Below, piece by piece: positions 29,919 to 38,256 of a DNA stretch of 64,000 nt. Each line of letters opens with the position of its first letter. Positions within the stretch are counted from its first letter, which is position 1. The notes under the pieces were generated by a model. It ran no database searches. It was not told where the DNA came from and saw only the letters and a list, made by a program, of their open reading frames with translations. Made by a program: the position numbers and the translations under genes. Source of the stretch: Nevskiales bacterium (lineage in GTDB: Bacteria > Pseudomonadota > Gammaproteobacteria > Nevskiales > Nevskiaceae); contig JAQVDP010000005.1 in assembly GCA_028698335.1 (NCBI GenBank), forward strand, positions 124,001 through 188,000, written 5' to 3'.

Positions 29919-30937
29919 GCGATCCAGGTTTTCGATTGTGCGCCCGCTTGTTCCCTGACGAGTCTTGGGACCAGATAGCCCGGCAGCCGCGCGACGAGTT
30001 GGCGCATCAGCTCGGCCGCCCGGGCACCGTCGACCTCGAAGTGGGCGGTGCCCTGGACCCGATCCAGAAGGTGGACATAGTACGGAAGGACGCCGCATTC
30101 GGACAGTCGTTCGGACAGACGCGCCAGAATTCCGGTGTCATCGTTGATCCCGCGCAGCAGGACGGACTGATTGAGCAGGGTCACGCCGCGCGCGCGCAGC
30201 TCCAGCAGCGCGGTCTGCACCGGGGTATCGAGTTCGTTGGGATGGTTGGCATGGACCACGACGACGGACTGCAGGCGGCCGCCGTCGATCCAGGCCAGCA
30301 GGCGTTCGTCGACGCGCTCCGGCAGCACGATCGGCTGGCGCGTATGCAGGCGCAGACGGCGGACGTGAGCGATGTCCTGGAGGCCGTCGACCAGCTCGCG
30401 TAGGCGCTCGTCCGACAGCGACAGCGGGTCTCCGCCGGAGAGGATCACCTCCCGGATGTCGGGGTCGGCCGCGATCTCGTCCAGGGTCCGGCGCCAGTGG
30501 TCGCGGGCGGCGAGGTGCTCGCCGTACGGAAAGTGACGGCGGAAGCAGTAGCGGCAGTTGATCGCGCAGGCGCCGGTCGCCATGACCAGAACCCGGCCGT
30601 GGTACTTGTGGATGATGCCGCCGGGGCGGACCTTGGACAGGTCGCCGACCGCGTCCAGGCCGAAACCGTCGACGGTGGCCGCCTCGTCGGCATGGGGCCA
30701 GATCTGCCGGAACAGCGGGTCGTCCGGATCGCCCTTGCGCATCCGGGCGGCAAACCCGCGCGGCACCCGCAGCGGGAAGTCACGCGCCAGCGCCGCCGCC
30801 AGCTGCGGCAGCGCGGGGTCGAGTTCCAGATAGTCCAGCAGCTCGGCGGGGCGCGAAAAAGCGTCGCGCAGCGCGTGCTGCCACGGCGGCGCCTGGCGGG
30901 CGCTCGGCTGGCGGGGTAGGGGTTGGGGCGGTATCAT
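29912..30937 (-). CDS. epmB: EF-P beta-lysylation enzyme EpmB (lysine 2,3-aminomutase)
   Basis: 341-residue radical-SAM/PLP enzyme that turns L-alpha-lysine into (R)-beta-lysine for attachment to EF-P. The radical SAM cluster motif C-x3-C-x2-C is seen in [16 protein letters not shown] (about residue 112), followed by [15 protein letters not shown] and HANHPNEL. The ATG at 30937 is used because the upstream in-frame residues lie in the efp control region. Divergent from efp with 68 bases between them. Confidence 0.92.
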   Translation of the reverse strand: MIPPQPLPRQPSARQAPPWQHALRDAFSRPAELLDYLELDPALPQLAAALARDFPLRVPRGFAARMRKGDPDDPLFRQIWPHADEAATVDGFGLDAVGDLSKVRPGGIIHKYHGRVLVMATGACAINCRYCFRRHFPYGEHLAARDHWRRTLDEIAADPDIREVILSGGDPLSLSDERLRELVDGLQDIAHVRRLRLHTRQPIVLPERVDERLLAWIDGGRLQSVVVVHANHPNELDTPVQTALLELRARGVTLLNQSVLLRGINDDTGILARLSERLSECGVLPYYVHLLDRVQGTAHFEVDGARAAELMRQLVARLPGYLVPRLVREQAGAQSKTWIAW

Positions 30938-31005
30938 TCGCGCCGCATTTTCGCCGCCGGACTGACCTGCGGCAACTGGGCACAAGCAAACCATCAGGAA
31001 ATCCC

Positions 31006-31578
31006 ATGGCGTCCGTCAGCACCAACGAAATGAAGGCCGGTACCAAGCTCCTCATCGACGGGGATCCGTACTCGGTGATCGAGAACGAATACCGCAAGCC
31101 GGGCAAGGGCCAGGCGACCAACACGATCAAGATCCGCAACCTGCGGACCGGACGCGTTCTGGAGAAGACCCTGAAGTCCGGCGACAGCGTCGAGGCGGCC
31201 GACGTCGAAGATACGGATATGCAGTATCTGTATTCCGACGGCCAGTTCTGGACCTTCATGGATCCCAAGACCTACGAGCAGATCCAGGCCGGCGAGCAGG
31301 CGATGTCCGAGGCCGCGCAGTGGCTCAAGGGCGAGGAGTCCTGCCGCGTCACCCTGTGGAACGGCGTGCCGCTGACCGTGGCGGCGCCGAACTCGGTGGA
31401 GCTGGAAATCGTCGAGACCGATCCTGGCATGAAGGGCGACACCGCCACCGGCGGCACCAAGCCCGCCAAGCTGGAGACCGGCGCGGTGGTGCGCGTGCCG
31501 CTGTTCATCCAGCAGGGCGAGAAGATCAAGGTCGACACCCGTACCGGCGAGTACATGAGCCGCGTCGGCGGCAAGTAA
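31006..31578 (+). CDS. efp: Translation elongation factor P
   Basis: 190-residue EF-P, which enters the ribosome at stalled polyproline stretches and stimulates peptide-bond formation. Three beta-barrel domains; the modified Lys is at position 34 in RKPGKGQA, exactly the Lys that EpmA/EpmB modify in E. coli. The C-terminal signature ([13 protein letters not shown]) is intact. Lies between its two modification genes, epmB (divergent) and epmA (33 bases downstream). Confidence 0.97.
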   Translation: MASVSTNEMKAGTKLLIDGDPYSVIENEYRKPGKGQATNTIKIRNLRTGRVLEKTLKSGDSVEAADVEDTDMQYLYSDGQFWTFMDPKTYEQIQAGEQAMSEAAQWLKGEESCRVTLWNGVPLTVAAPNSVELEIVETDPGMKGDTATGGTKPAKLETGAVVRVPLFIQQGEKIKVDTRTGEYMSRVGGK

Positions 31579-31610
31579 GCCGCAAGGTCGATCCGGCCCG
31601 GGCGTCCGCG

Positions 31611-32588
31611 ATGCCGGTTGCTCAGGACGCGGGCGCGCGCTGGCGCCCGTCGGCGACGATCGAGACGCTACGCGCGCGGGCGGAGCTGCTGGGCTCCGTC
31701 CGCGCTTTTTTTGCGGCCCGCGACGTGCTCGAAGTCGAGACGCCGGTGCTGTCGCGGCATGCGACGGTGGATCGCCATATCGACAGTTTCCGCACGGCCG
31801 ACGGCGGCTGGTTGCAGACTTCGCCCGAGTTCGCGATGAAACGGCTGCTGGCCGCGGGCAGTGGGTCGATCTATCAGATTGCGCGGGTGTTCCGGCGCGA
31901 CGAGCAGGGCCGCCATCACAACCCCGAGTTCAGCCTGCTGGAGTGGTATCGCACCGGCTTCGATCACCATCGCCTGATGGACGAGGTCGAGGCCCTGCTG
32001 ACGGCCTGTCTCGGCCGGACGCTACGCTGCGAACGGCTGAGTTACCGCGCGGCGTTCGAGCGCCATGCAGGTTTCGATCCGCTGTCGGCCGATGCGCCCG
32101 CTCTGCGTCGGCGTCTCGGCGAGGCGGGCGTCGCCGAGCCCGAGGGCGTGACCGCGGACGAGGCCGGCGACCCGGATTTCTGGCTGGACCTGTGGATGTC
32201 GATCGTGGTCGGCCCGAAGCTGGGCGCGGACGCCCCGGTCTTCGTGTACGACTTTCCGGCCTCGCAGGCCGCGCTGGCGCGCGTGCGCGCCGGTAACCCG
32301 CCGGTGGCGGAACGCTTCGAGCTGTTCTGGCGGGGCGTCGAACTTGCCAACGGCTTTCATGAGCTCACCGATGCCGGCGAGCAGGAACGGCGCTTTCGCG
32401 GTGATTGCGCCTGGCGGCATGCGCAGGGACGCATCGTGCCGCCGTACGACGTCGAGCTGATCGCCGCGCTGGCCGCGGGGCTGCCACCGTGCGCGGGCGT
32501 CGCGCTGGGGCTCGACCGGCTGTTGGCGTTGCACCTGGGTCTGGACCGGATCGACGCGACGATGGCCTTTGCCGCGGATCGCGCCTGA
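31611..32588 (+). CDS. epmA: EF-P lysyltransferase EpmA (GenX/PoxA)
   Basis: 325-residue paralogue of the class II LysRS catalytic core without the anticodon domain; attaches beta-lysine to Lys34 of EF-P. Motif 1 region FFAARDVLEVETPVLS, motif 2 IARVFRRDEQGRHHNPEFSL, motif 3 GVALGLDRLLALHLG. Length matches E. coli EpmA (325). ATG 31611 is selected from the family start; the longer frame runs into efp. Confidence 0.94.
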   Translation: MPVAQDAGARWRPSATIETLRARAELLGSVRAFFAARDVLEVETPVLSRHATVDRHIDSFRTADGGWLQTSPEFAMKRLLAAGSGSIYQIARVFRRDEQGRHHNPEFSLLEWYRTGFDHHRLMDEVEALLTACLGRTLRCERLSYRAAFERHAGFDPLSADAPALRRRLGEAGVAEPEGVTADEAGDPDFWLDLWMSIVVGPKLGADAPVFVYDFPASQAALARVRAGNPPVAERFELFWRGVELANGFHELTDAGEQERRFRGDCAWRHAQGRIVPPYDVELIAALAAGLPPCAGVALGLDRLLALHLGLDRIDATMAFAADRA

Positions 32589-32602
32589 GGCCGCCCGCCG
32601 GT

Positions 32603-33373
32603 TCAGCCCGCCAGCAGGTCCCAGGCATAGCGCAGGATCAGTACCAGGACGACGCCGATGAACAGGCGTCGCACGAAGCCGCTGCCCTTGCGGATCGCCA
32701 GGATCGAGCCGATCTGCGCGCCGAGGACGTTGAATACCGCCATCGGCAGCGCGATGTCGTAACGCACGAATCCGGCGTGGACGAAATAAGCCAGCGCCGC
32801 GAGATTGGTCATCACGTTGATGACCTTGGCGGACGCCGACGCGGCCAGGAAGCTGAAGCCGAACAGGCCGACGAACGCGAAAACGAGGAAGCTGCCGGTG
32901 CCGGGGCCGAAGAAACCGTCGTAGAAGCCGATGGCCGCGCCGACGCCCAGCCCGGTCCAGAACTGCTGGGCGTGATTCAGCCGCGGCGCGTGTAGCTGGC
33001 CGATATCCTTCTTCCACAGCGTGTAGGCCAGCACCCCGACCAGCAGCGCCAGGATCACCGGGCGGAAGACCGCGGGCGGCACCGCCGCCGCGGTGCGTGC
33101 GCCGATGAAACCGAAGGCCAGGGCGGTGGCGGCGGTCGGCAGCGTCGCGCGCCATTCCAGGGGGACGCGCCGCAGGTACTGTGCCGTGGCCGATGCCGTG
33201 CCCCAGATGCTCGCGAACTTGTTGGTGCCGAGCAGCGTCGCCGGCGCCAGTTCCGGCAGCAGCACGAACAGTGCCGGGATCTGGATCAGGCCGCCGCCAC
33301 CGACCACGGCGTCGACGAAGCCGGCCAGCAGTGCCAGCCCGCACAGCGCGGCCAGTTCGGTGCTCAGTTCCAC
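32603..33373 (-). CDS. TSUP-family (TauE/SafE) membrane transporter
   Basis: 256-residue integral membrane protein with about eight helices in two repeats; family signature GGGGLIQIPALFVL near the N-terminus and GFYDGFFGPGTGSFL in the second half. TSUP members export or import sulfonates, sulfite or organic acids; the substrate here is unknown. Its stop is 15 bases from the converging epmA gene. Confidence 0.9.
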   Translation of the reverse strand: MELSTELAALCGLALLAGFVDAVVGGGGLIQIPALFVLLPELAPATLLGTNKFASIWGTASATAQYLRRVPLEWRATLPTAATALAFGFIGARTAAAVPPAVFRPVILALLVGVLAYTLWKKDIGQLHAPRLNHAQQFWTGLGVGAAIGFYDGFFGPGTGSFLVFAFVGLFGFSFLAASASAKVINVMTNLAALAYFVHAGFVRYDIALPMAVFNVLGAQIGSILAIRKGSGFVRRLFIGVVLVLILRYAWDLLAG

Positions 33374-33443
33374 TCAGCGGGCTCGGGCCGATTGCGGCAT
33401 GTCCGCCACGGATGCGGCCGGCCCGGGTGGTGGCGCGTGGGGG

Positions 33444-33779
33444 CTACAGCACCATCCGCACGCTTTGCGGCACTTCGAAGCGACGGCCGTCGAGCACGCG
33501 GTTGAGCAGCTTGGTGATCCATTCGCGCGAGGTTGCCAGCTCACGGATCACGAAATACACGTGGCTGCCCTCCTGCTCGATCTCGTAGCGCTCGATCACG
33601 ATCGTGATCGGTTCGCGCTCGCCGCGCATCAGGACGTGCGCCCGGACCCGTCCGGCCGACGTGTCGACGGTGCAGTCCTGGACCTCGCCGTACTCGCCGA
33701 ACTTGTCATTGAAGAAGGCCTTGAGGCCGACCGACAGCGCGCTGTCCTTCATTGCCTTCCCCATGCGTTTGAGCACCAT
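33444..33779 (-). CDS. Conserved-looking hypothetical protein
   Basis: 111 residues, alpha/beta character with alternating strands (DCTVDTSAGRVRAHVLMRGE and TIVIERYEIEQEGSHVYFVI) and an amphipathic N-terminal helix (LSVGLKAFFNDKFGEYG). No signal peptide or membrane helix. It begins 7 bases after the phoH stop on the same strand, so it is probably cotranscribed. I do not recognise the family. The start could also be the second or third Met (33764 or 33749). Confidence 0.7.
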   Translation of the reverse strand: MVLKRMGKAMKDSALSVGLKAFFNDKFGEYGEVQDCTVDTSAGRVRAHVLMRGEREPITIVIERYEIEQEGSHVYFVIRELATSREWITKLLNRVLDGRRFEVPQSVRMVL

Positions 33780-33786
33780 GTCGACC

Positions 33787-35217
33787 TCACAGAATTTCCG
33801 ATGCGTATGCGGCCAGTCGCGAACGTTCGCCGCGTGCGAGCGTCACGTGTCCACCATGAGGCCAGCCCTGGAAGCGGTCCACGACGTAGGTGAGGCCCGA
33901 CGTGGTTTCGCTCAGATAAGGGGTGTCGATCTGTCCGAGGTTGCCAAGGCAGACCATCTTCGAACCCGGGCCGACGCGCGTGATCAGGGTTTTCATCTGC
34001 TTCGCGGTCAGGTTCTGCGCCTCGTCGATAATGATATATCGATTCAGGAACGTACGGCCGCGCATGAAGTTGAGCGAGCGGATCTTGATGCGCTTGGCGA
34101 GCAGGTCGTTGGTCGCGGCCCGTTCCCAGTCGCCCGCCTGGCTGTTCTGGGTCAGCACCTCGAGGTTGTCCATCAGCGCGCCCATCCACGGCGTCATCTT
34201 CTCCTCCTCGGTGCCGGGAAGGAAGCCGATGTCGTCGCCGACCGGGACCGTCACGCGGGTCATGATGATCTCGCGGAAGCGCTGTTCGTCCATGGTCTGC
34301 GCCAGGCCGGCGGCGAGGGTCAGCAGGGTCTTGCCGGTGCCGGCCGTGCCGAGCACCGTGACGAAATCGATGTCCGGATCCAGCAGCAGATTGAGCGCGA
34401 AGTTCTGTTCGCGGTTCTTGGCGTGGATGCCCCAGACGCCGCTCTTGCCGGGCCGGTAGTCGCGGATGACGCGCAGCTCGGCGGTGTCGCCGCTGATCGA
34501 GGTGACGACGAGTTCGAGCCCCTGGTCGCTGTCGTCGGGGATGTAGAGAAACTGGTTGGCGTGCCAGTCCTTCACCAGCGGCCCCTGCAGGCGGTAGTTG
34601 GCGCGGCCGCGGTCGTCCTGCCAGCTCTCCATCTTTTCGCCGTGGGTGCTCCAGAAGTCGACCGGCAGCTCGCGGTAGCCGGTATAGAGCAGGTCGAGAT
34701 CATCGAGGACCTGATCGTTGTGATAGTCCTCGGTGTGGATGCCGACGATCGCGGCCTTGATGCGAAGGTTGATGTCCTTGCTGACCAGCGTGACCTTGCG
34801 CGTCGGATGCTTGGTCTGCTGCTCGAGCGCGTTGACGAGGATGCTGTTGTCCGGCTTGTTGCCGGGAATCAGCTCCGGCAGCACCACGTCGGCCTGGCGG
34901 GTCTGGAAGAACAGCTTGCCGGAGGCCGGCTTGCTGTTGATGCTGCGGCCGTTGGCGGCGGGGGTGGCGTTGCGCACGCTGGGCAGCGGCAGCCCTTTCT
35001 CGATCTGGGCATGATTCCGCCCCTGCATCAGCTCGTCGAAGATGCGGCTGACCTGACGGGCGTTGCGCGCGACTTCGCTGGTGCCCTTCTTGGAGTTGTC
35101 GAGCTCCTCGAGCACGACCATCGGGATGAACAGGTCGTGTTCTTCGAAGCGGTACAGGCTGGTCGGATCGTGGAGAAGGACGTTGGTGTCGAGAACGAAG
35201 ATCTTGCGTTTGCTCAT
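33787..35217 (-). CDS. PhoH family ATPase with N-terminal PIN domain
   Basis: 476 residues: PIN nuclease-like domain at residues 5-150 (FVLDTNVLLHDPTSLYRFEE, with further acidic residues around DNSILVNAL and TLVSKDINLRI), then the PhoH helicase-like ATPase with Walker A GTAGTGKTLLTLAAGL and Walker B YIIIDEAQNL. This is the PhoH2 layout, for which RNA helicase/ribonuclease activity has been reported in mycobacteria. Role in this organism unproven. Confidence 0.9.
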   Translation of the reverse strand: MSKRKIFVLDTNVLLHDPTSLYRFEEHDLFIPMVVLEELDNSKKGTSEVARNARQVSRIFDELMQGRNHAQIEKGLPLPSVRNATPAANGRSINSKPASGKLFFQTRQADVVLPELIPGNKPDNSILVNALEQQTKHPTRKVTLVSKDINLRIKAAIVGIHTEDYHNDQVLDDLDLLYTGYRELPVDFWSTHGEKMESWQDDRGRANYRLQGPLVKDWHANQFLYIPDDSDQGLELVVTSISGDTAELRVIRDYRPGKSGVWGIHAKNREQNFALNLLLDPDIDFVTVLGTAGTGKTLLTLAAGLAQTMDEQRFREIIMTRVTVPVGDDIGFLPGTEEEKMTPWMGALMDNLEVLTQNSQAGDWERAATNDLLAKRIKIRSLNFMRGRTFLNRYIIIDEAQNLTAKQMKTLITRVGPGSKMVCLGNLGQIDTPYLSETTSGLTYVVDRFQGWPHGGHVTLARGERSRLAAYASEIL

Positions 35218-35497
35218 AGGGGCAAGGAGGCTCCGCGCCGGCGACTATCGACGGCGGCGTTGTGCATGCGTGGCGAGTAGGGAGCAGCGGCCGGCCCGAT
35301 CGGTTCGGGTTTCGGAGTGGGGCACGCTGTGACGATACGTTCTGATGATGGTCTGTGCTGGGCTGAGGACCCGCGCCGGACGATGCGGCGTACGGCTGCA
35401 GACTAGCCCAAGACGTCGGCGACGGAAAGGGATACCGTCGTGTCCCGATTCAGGCTATGGTTGGATGCTCGGCAGGGGGCGGACAGCAGCCGGATTT
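35218..35497. other. Intergenic stretch upstream of phoH
   Basis: With the hairpins up to 35538 this makes a gap of 320 bases between bcp and phoH. I see no credible gene. It should hold the reverse-strand phoH promoter, but no clear -35/-10 pair was found. Confidence 0.5.
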
Positions 35498-35538
35498 GCC
35501 CGCTTCGCGGGCGCCCGGGGCGGGGGTTGGAGCGCCCC
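35498..35538. terminator. Double hairpin at the bcp stop (REP-like)
   Basis: Stem 1 GCCCGC/GCGGGC (35498-35503/35507-35512) with a TTC loop, and stem 2 GGGGCG/CGCCCC (35517-35522/35533-35538) reaching into the bcp stop codon. On the reverse strand it starts TAGGGGCGCTCC, resembling the short repeated palindromes common downstream of genes in xanthomonads and pseudomonads. No other copy was found in this window. Confidence 0.45.
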
Positions 35539-36002
35539 TACAAGGCCTGCAGCGCCTCGAGCACCGCCTGCGCATGCCCCTTGACCTTCACGCCGCGCCA
35601 GACCTGGCGCAGCGCCAGCTTGCGGTCGAACAGAAAGGTACTGCGGTCGACGCCCATGTACTTGCGGCCGTACAGGGTCTTCTCCTTGATCACGTCCAGC
35701 GCCCGGCACAGGGCCTCGTCGGTGTCGGACAGCAGCGCGAACGGGAAGCCGTGCTTGGCGGCGAAGTTCTCGTGGGTGCGCACGCTGTCGCGCGAGACGC
35801 CGAGGACCACCGCGCCGGCGGCCTCGAATTCGGCGTGCAGGTCGCGGAAGGCCTGGCCCTCCTGGGTGCAGCCCGGCGTGTTGTCCTTGGGGTAGAAATA
35901 CAGCACCACGGCCTTGCCCTTGAGGCTGCGCAGCTTGACGTCGCTGCCGCCGGTGGCCGGCAGGCTCAGGTCGGGGATCGGGTCGCCAATTTCGATCGGC
36001 AT
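35538..36002 (-). CDS. bcp: Thioredoxin-dependent peroxiredoxin, Bcp/PrxQ type
   Basis: 154-residue peroxidase reducing organic hydroperoxides. Peroxidatic Cys45 lies in YPKDNTPGCTQEGQAF. The E. coli resolving Cys50 is replaced by Gln here; the only other Cys is Cys99 (DEALCRAL), so it works either as a 1-Cys enzyme or through another partner thiol. ATG 36002 begins MPIEIGDPIPDLSL, the normal start. Just downstream of the GcvR-like gene, as in E. coli. Confidence 0.93.
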   Translation of the reverse strand: MPIEIGDPIPDLSLPATGGSDVKLRSLKGKAVVLYFYPKDNTPGCTQEGQAFRDLHAEFEAAGAVVLGVSRDSVRTHENFAAKHGFPFALLSDTDEALCRALDVIKEKTLYGRKYMGVDRSTFLFDRKLALRQVWRGVKVKGHAQAVLEALQAL

Positions 36003-36058
36003 CGGCTCGCACTCCGGAAGAGATCGGGGCATCCGGCAGGCGGTGCCCACAGGTGGGC

Positions 36059-36598
36059 TCAGGTCTTGATCGGATCCAGCATGCCGTCGGCGTTGAGGTC
36101 GTCGCACAGATCCATGAACGACTCGCGCAGGGCCTGCGGATGCTGGTTCACCGGCACGTGCAGCACCATCTGCACGCTGGCCATCTCCGCGCCGGTGTAG
36201 GTCGACTGGTACTTCTGGGTCGAGATCTCGACGACGACTACATCCTGGTGCTGGAAGAACTCCAGGATGTTGACCAGCAGGTTCGAGTCCTGCGGTGCGA
36301 TGACTTCGGCGGCGTAGGGGCGGAATTCGGGATTGAACGGACGCGGTTCGCAGCGCTCGTAGCGCACCTGCAGCTCGAGTTTCTCGGCGATGCCGGGTAG
36401 CGCTGTCTCCAGGCGGCCCAGGGTGCTCCAGTTGCCGGAGACCAGCAGATTCGCCACCAGCCGGTCGCCCAGCTGCGCGATGCGGCAGTCCTCGACCTCG
36501 CCGCCACGTTCGCGGATCGCCTTGAACAACTCGAGCGGCACGTTGCCCTTGGGCATGCCGATCACGGAGACGGTGAGCAGATTGTCGTTTTGAGCCAT
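36059..36598 (-). CDS. gcvR: GcvR-like ACT-domain regulator
   Basis: 179-residue cytosolic protein with two ACT-like repeats (LLTVSVIGMPKGNVPLELFK at the start and a second one from about residue 95, AEVIAPQDSNLLVNILEFF). In E. coli GcvR senses glycine and blocks the activator GcvA. Neighbours dapA (divergent here) and bcp are the same as in E. coli, which supports the call, but no gcvA is in view. Confidence 0.8.
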   Translation of the reverse strand: MAQNDNLLTVSVIGMPKGNVPLELFKAIRERGGEVEDCRIAQLGDRLVANLLVSGNWSTLGRLETALPGIAEKLELQVRYERCEPRPFNPEFRPYAAEVIAPQDSNLLVNILEFFQHQDVVVVEISTQKYQSTYTGAEMASVQMVLHVPVNQHPQALRESFMDLCDDLNADGMLDPIKT

Positions 36599-36707
36599 GA
36601 TTCGCGACGCGGAAAATGTCGGGAGTTTAAAAGCATCCGCTCGGGAAGTAACGTCCGCGGTGTCGGGAAGGGTGGATCGGAGATTCCCCGAGCCCCGGGG
36701 CAGCGGC

Positions 36708-36713
36708 TATACT
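36708..36713 (+). promoter_or_regulatory. -10 element of dapA
   Basis: TATACT (5 of 6 to TATAAT) 30 bases before the dapA ATG; TTCCCC 18 bases upstream would be a weak -35. Confidence 0.5.
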
Positions 36714-36742
36714 TGCGCCCTTTTTCAACCGCCGTTTTCCCC

Positions 36743-37621
36743 ATGATCAAGGGCAGCATCGTTGCCATCGTCACTCCGATGTTTCCGGACGGGGCGGTGG
36801 ACTGGGACAGCCTGACCGCGCTGGTCGACTGGCACATCTCCGAAGGCACGGACGCAATCGTCGCGGTCGGTACCACCGGCGAGTCGGCGACGCTCGGCGT
36901 CGACGAGCACGTCGAGGTGATCCGTCGCGTGGTCAAGCGTGCCAAGGGCAAGATCCCCGTCATCGCCGGCACGGGCGCCAACGCCACCGCCGAGGCGATC
37001 GAGCTGACCGCGATGGCCAAGGATGCCGGCGCCGATGCCGCACTGCTGGTGACCCCGTACTACAACAAGCCGCCGCAGGAGGGTCTGTACCGGCATTACA
37101 AGGCGATCGCCGAGGCGGTCGAGCTGCCGCAGATCCTCTACAACGTGCCGGGCCGCACCGGCTGCGACATGCTGCCGGCGACCGTGGCGCGCCTGGCGCA
37201 GCTGCCGAACATCGTCGGTCTCAAGGAAGCCAAGGGCGAGCTGTCGCGCATTCGCGAGCTGCTGGCGCTGAATCTCGATCACGGGTTCGGCATCTATTCC
37301 GGCGACGACGCCACCGCCTGCGAGTCGATCCTGATGGGGTGCCACGGCGACATCTCGGTCACGGCCAACGTCGCACCCGGCAAGATGCACCGGATGTGCG
37401 CCGCGGCGCTGGAAGGCGACCGCGACACCGCCGAGCGCATCGATGCGGAACTTCAGCCGCTGCATCGCGATCTGTTCGTGGAGCCCAACCCGATTCCGGT
37501 GAAGTGGGCGCTCAATGCGATGAACAAGATTCCCGCGGGTCTGCGCTTGCCGCTGGTGCCGCTGGAGCCCACCCATTACGACACGGTGCGTGCGGCAATG
37601 CGCGCGGCAGGAGCGATTTGA
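36743..37621 (+). CDS. dapA: 4-hydroxy-tetrahydrodipicolinate synthase
   Basis: 292 residues, the same as E. coli DapA. Condenses pyruvate with aspartate semialdehyde, first committed step to diaminopimelate/lysine and the cell wall. TTGESATLG binds pyruvate; catalytic Tyr in YNVPGRTGCDML and Schiff-base Lys in VGLKEAKGE. ATG 36743 gives MIKGSIVAIVTPM, the family start; an upstream in-frame ATG at 36590 falls within the gcvR start. The stop overlaps the next gene by one base. Confidence 0.96.
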   Translation: MIKGSIVAIVTPMFPDGAVDWDSLTALVDWHISEGTDAIVAVGTTGESATLGVDEHVEVIRRVVKRAKGKIPVIAGTGANATAEAIELTAMAKDAGADAALLVTPYYNKPPQEGLYRHYKAIAEAVELPQILYNVPGRTGCDMLPATVARLAQLPNIVGLKEAKGELSRIRELLALNLDHGFGIYSGDDATACESILMGCHGDISVTANVAPGKMHRMCAAALEGDRDTAERIDAELQPLHRDLFVEPNPIPVKWALNAMNKIPAGLRLPLVPLEPTHYDTVRAAMRAAGAI

Positions 37622-37929
37622 TGAGTTTGCGGATGGCGACGGTGGCCCTGGTGGCGCTGATCATGAGCGGGTGTGCGTCCAACCGGCACTGTGTCGGCGT
37701 CAAGGAGTACCAGACCGCGCGCACGCTGCCGCCGCCGGTGGCCGTAGAGGGCCTGTCGGTCCCTGAATCGGCTTCCGCGCTGCAGATTCCGCCGGCGCCG
37801 GAGCATCCGGTGCCGTTCGCCCACGAGGTGGCGGATCCCGAGTCGCCGGGCGAGACCCAGCTCGAGTGTCTGGACGTGCCGCCGCGGCTGCCGCCGGAAA
37901 AACTCGGTGAGGACGTGCCCAAGAGCTGA
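37621..37929 (+). CDS. Short lipoprotein in the bamC position
   Basis: 102 residues with a lipoprotein signal peptide and lipobox MSGC (Cys18). The mature part is Pro-rich and mostly unstructured (PPPVAVEGLSVPESASALQI). In E. coli the gene after dapA is bamC, whose N-terminal tail is likewise extended and Pro-rich; here the two helix-grip domains of BamC are absent, so this is a BamC-like tail only or an unrelated lipoprotein. TGATG overlap with dapA implies coexpression. Confidence 0.75.
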   Translation: MSLRMATVALVALIMSGCASNRHCVGVKEYQTARTLPPPVAVEGLSVPESASALQIPPAPEHPVPFAHEVADPESPGETQLECLDVPPRLPPEKLGEDVPKS

Positions 37930-37932
37930 GTC

Positions 37933-37951
37933 GCCGGCTATAATAGCCGGC
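37933..37951. promoter_or_regulatory. tRNA-Ser promoter: -10 inside an 8-bp palindrome
   Basis: GCCGGCTA (37933-37940), TAA, TAGCCGGC (37944-37951): perfect inverted repeat whose centre forms the consensus -10 TATAAT (37939-37944), 46 bases before the tRNA. It may also act as a weak hairpin ending the dapA transcript. No good -35 is seen. Confidence 0.55.
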
Positions 37952-37989
37952 TCGCGGTTCGGCGCAGGGCGTCGGGCCGCAGATTTTCC

Positions 37990-38081
37990 GGAGAGATGTC
38001 CGAGTGGTTGAAGGAGCACGCCTGGAAAGCGTGTATACGGTTATCGCCGTATCGAGGGTTCGAATCCCTCTCTCTCCGCCA
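37990..38081 (+). tRNA. tRNA-Ser (anticodon GGA)
   Basis: 92-base class II tRNA with encoded CCA. Acceptor GGAGAGA/TCTCTCC, discriminator G, anticodon stem CACGC/GCGTG with loop CTGGAAA (anticodon GGA at 38024-38026), a long variable arm as expected for Ser, and T-arm GAGGG-TTCGAAT-CCCTC. Reads UCC/UCU codons. It is the apparent target of the integrase gene just downstream. Confidence 0.97.
38054..38081 (+). other. Probable attachment site (attL) in the tRNA-Ser 3' end
   Basis: T-arm through CCA of tRNA-Ser, the customary crossover region of P4-type integrases. The integrase gene starts 176 bases further on in the same direction. No second copy of this sequence was seen by eye to the right, so the other junction is presumably outside. 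Confidence 0.5.
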
Positions 38082-38122
38082 ACAATGGATCCGAGGACTT
38101 CCGAGAAGGTTCTGGATCGCAA

Positions 38123-38150
38123 TAAAAGCCCTGTAAATCAGGGCTTTTTT
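38123..38150 (+). terminator. Intrinsic terminator after tRNA-Ser
   Basis: AAAAGCCCTG, loop TAAAT, CAGGGC then T6: a classical stem with a U tract, about 40 bases after the tRNA. Confidence 0.88.
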
Positions 38151-38256
38151 GTGCGCGGTCGTCCGGCTGGATTCGTTGACAGCCGGCGCAAGGCGGGGGA
38201 ACAATCGGGGGAACGTAGAGGTCTCCATCCGTGAATCCGGGCTCTGTTCCCCCACC

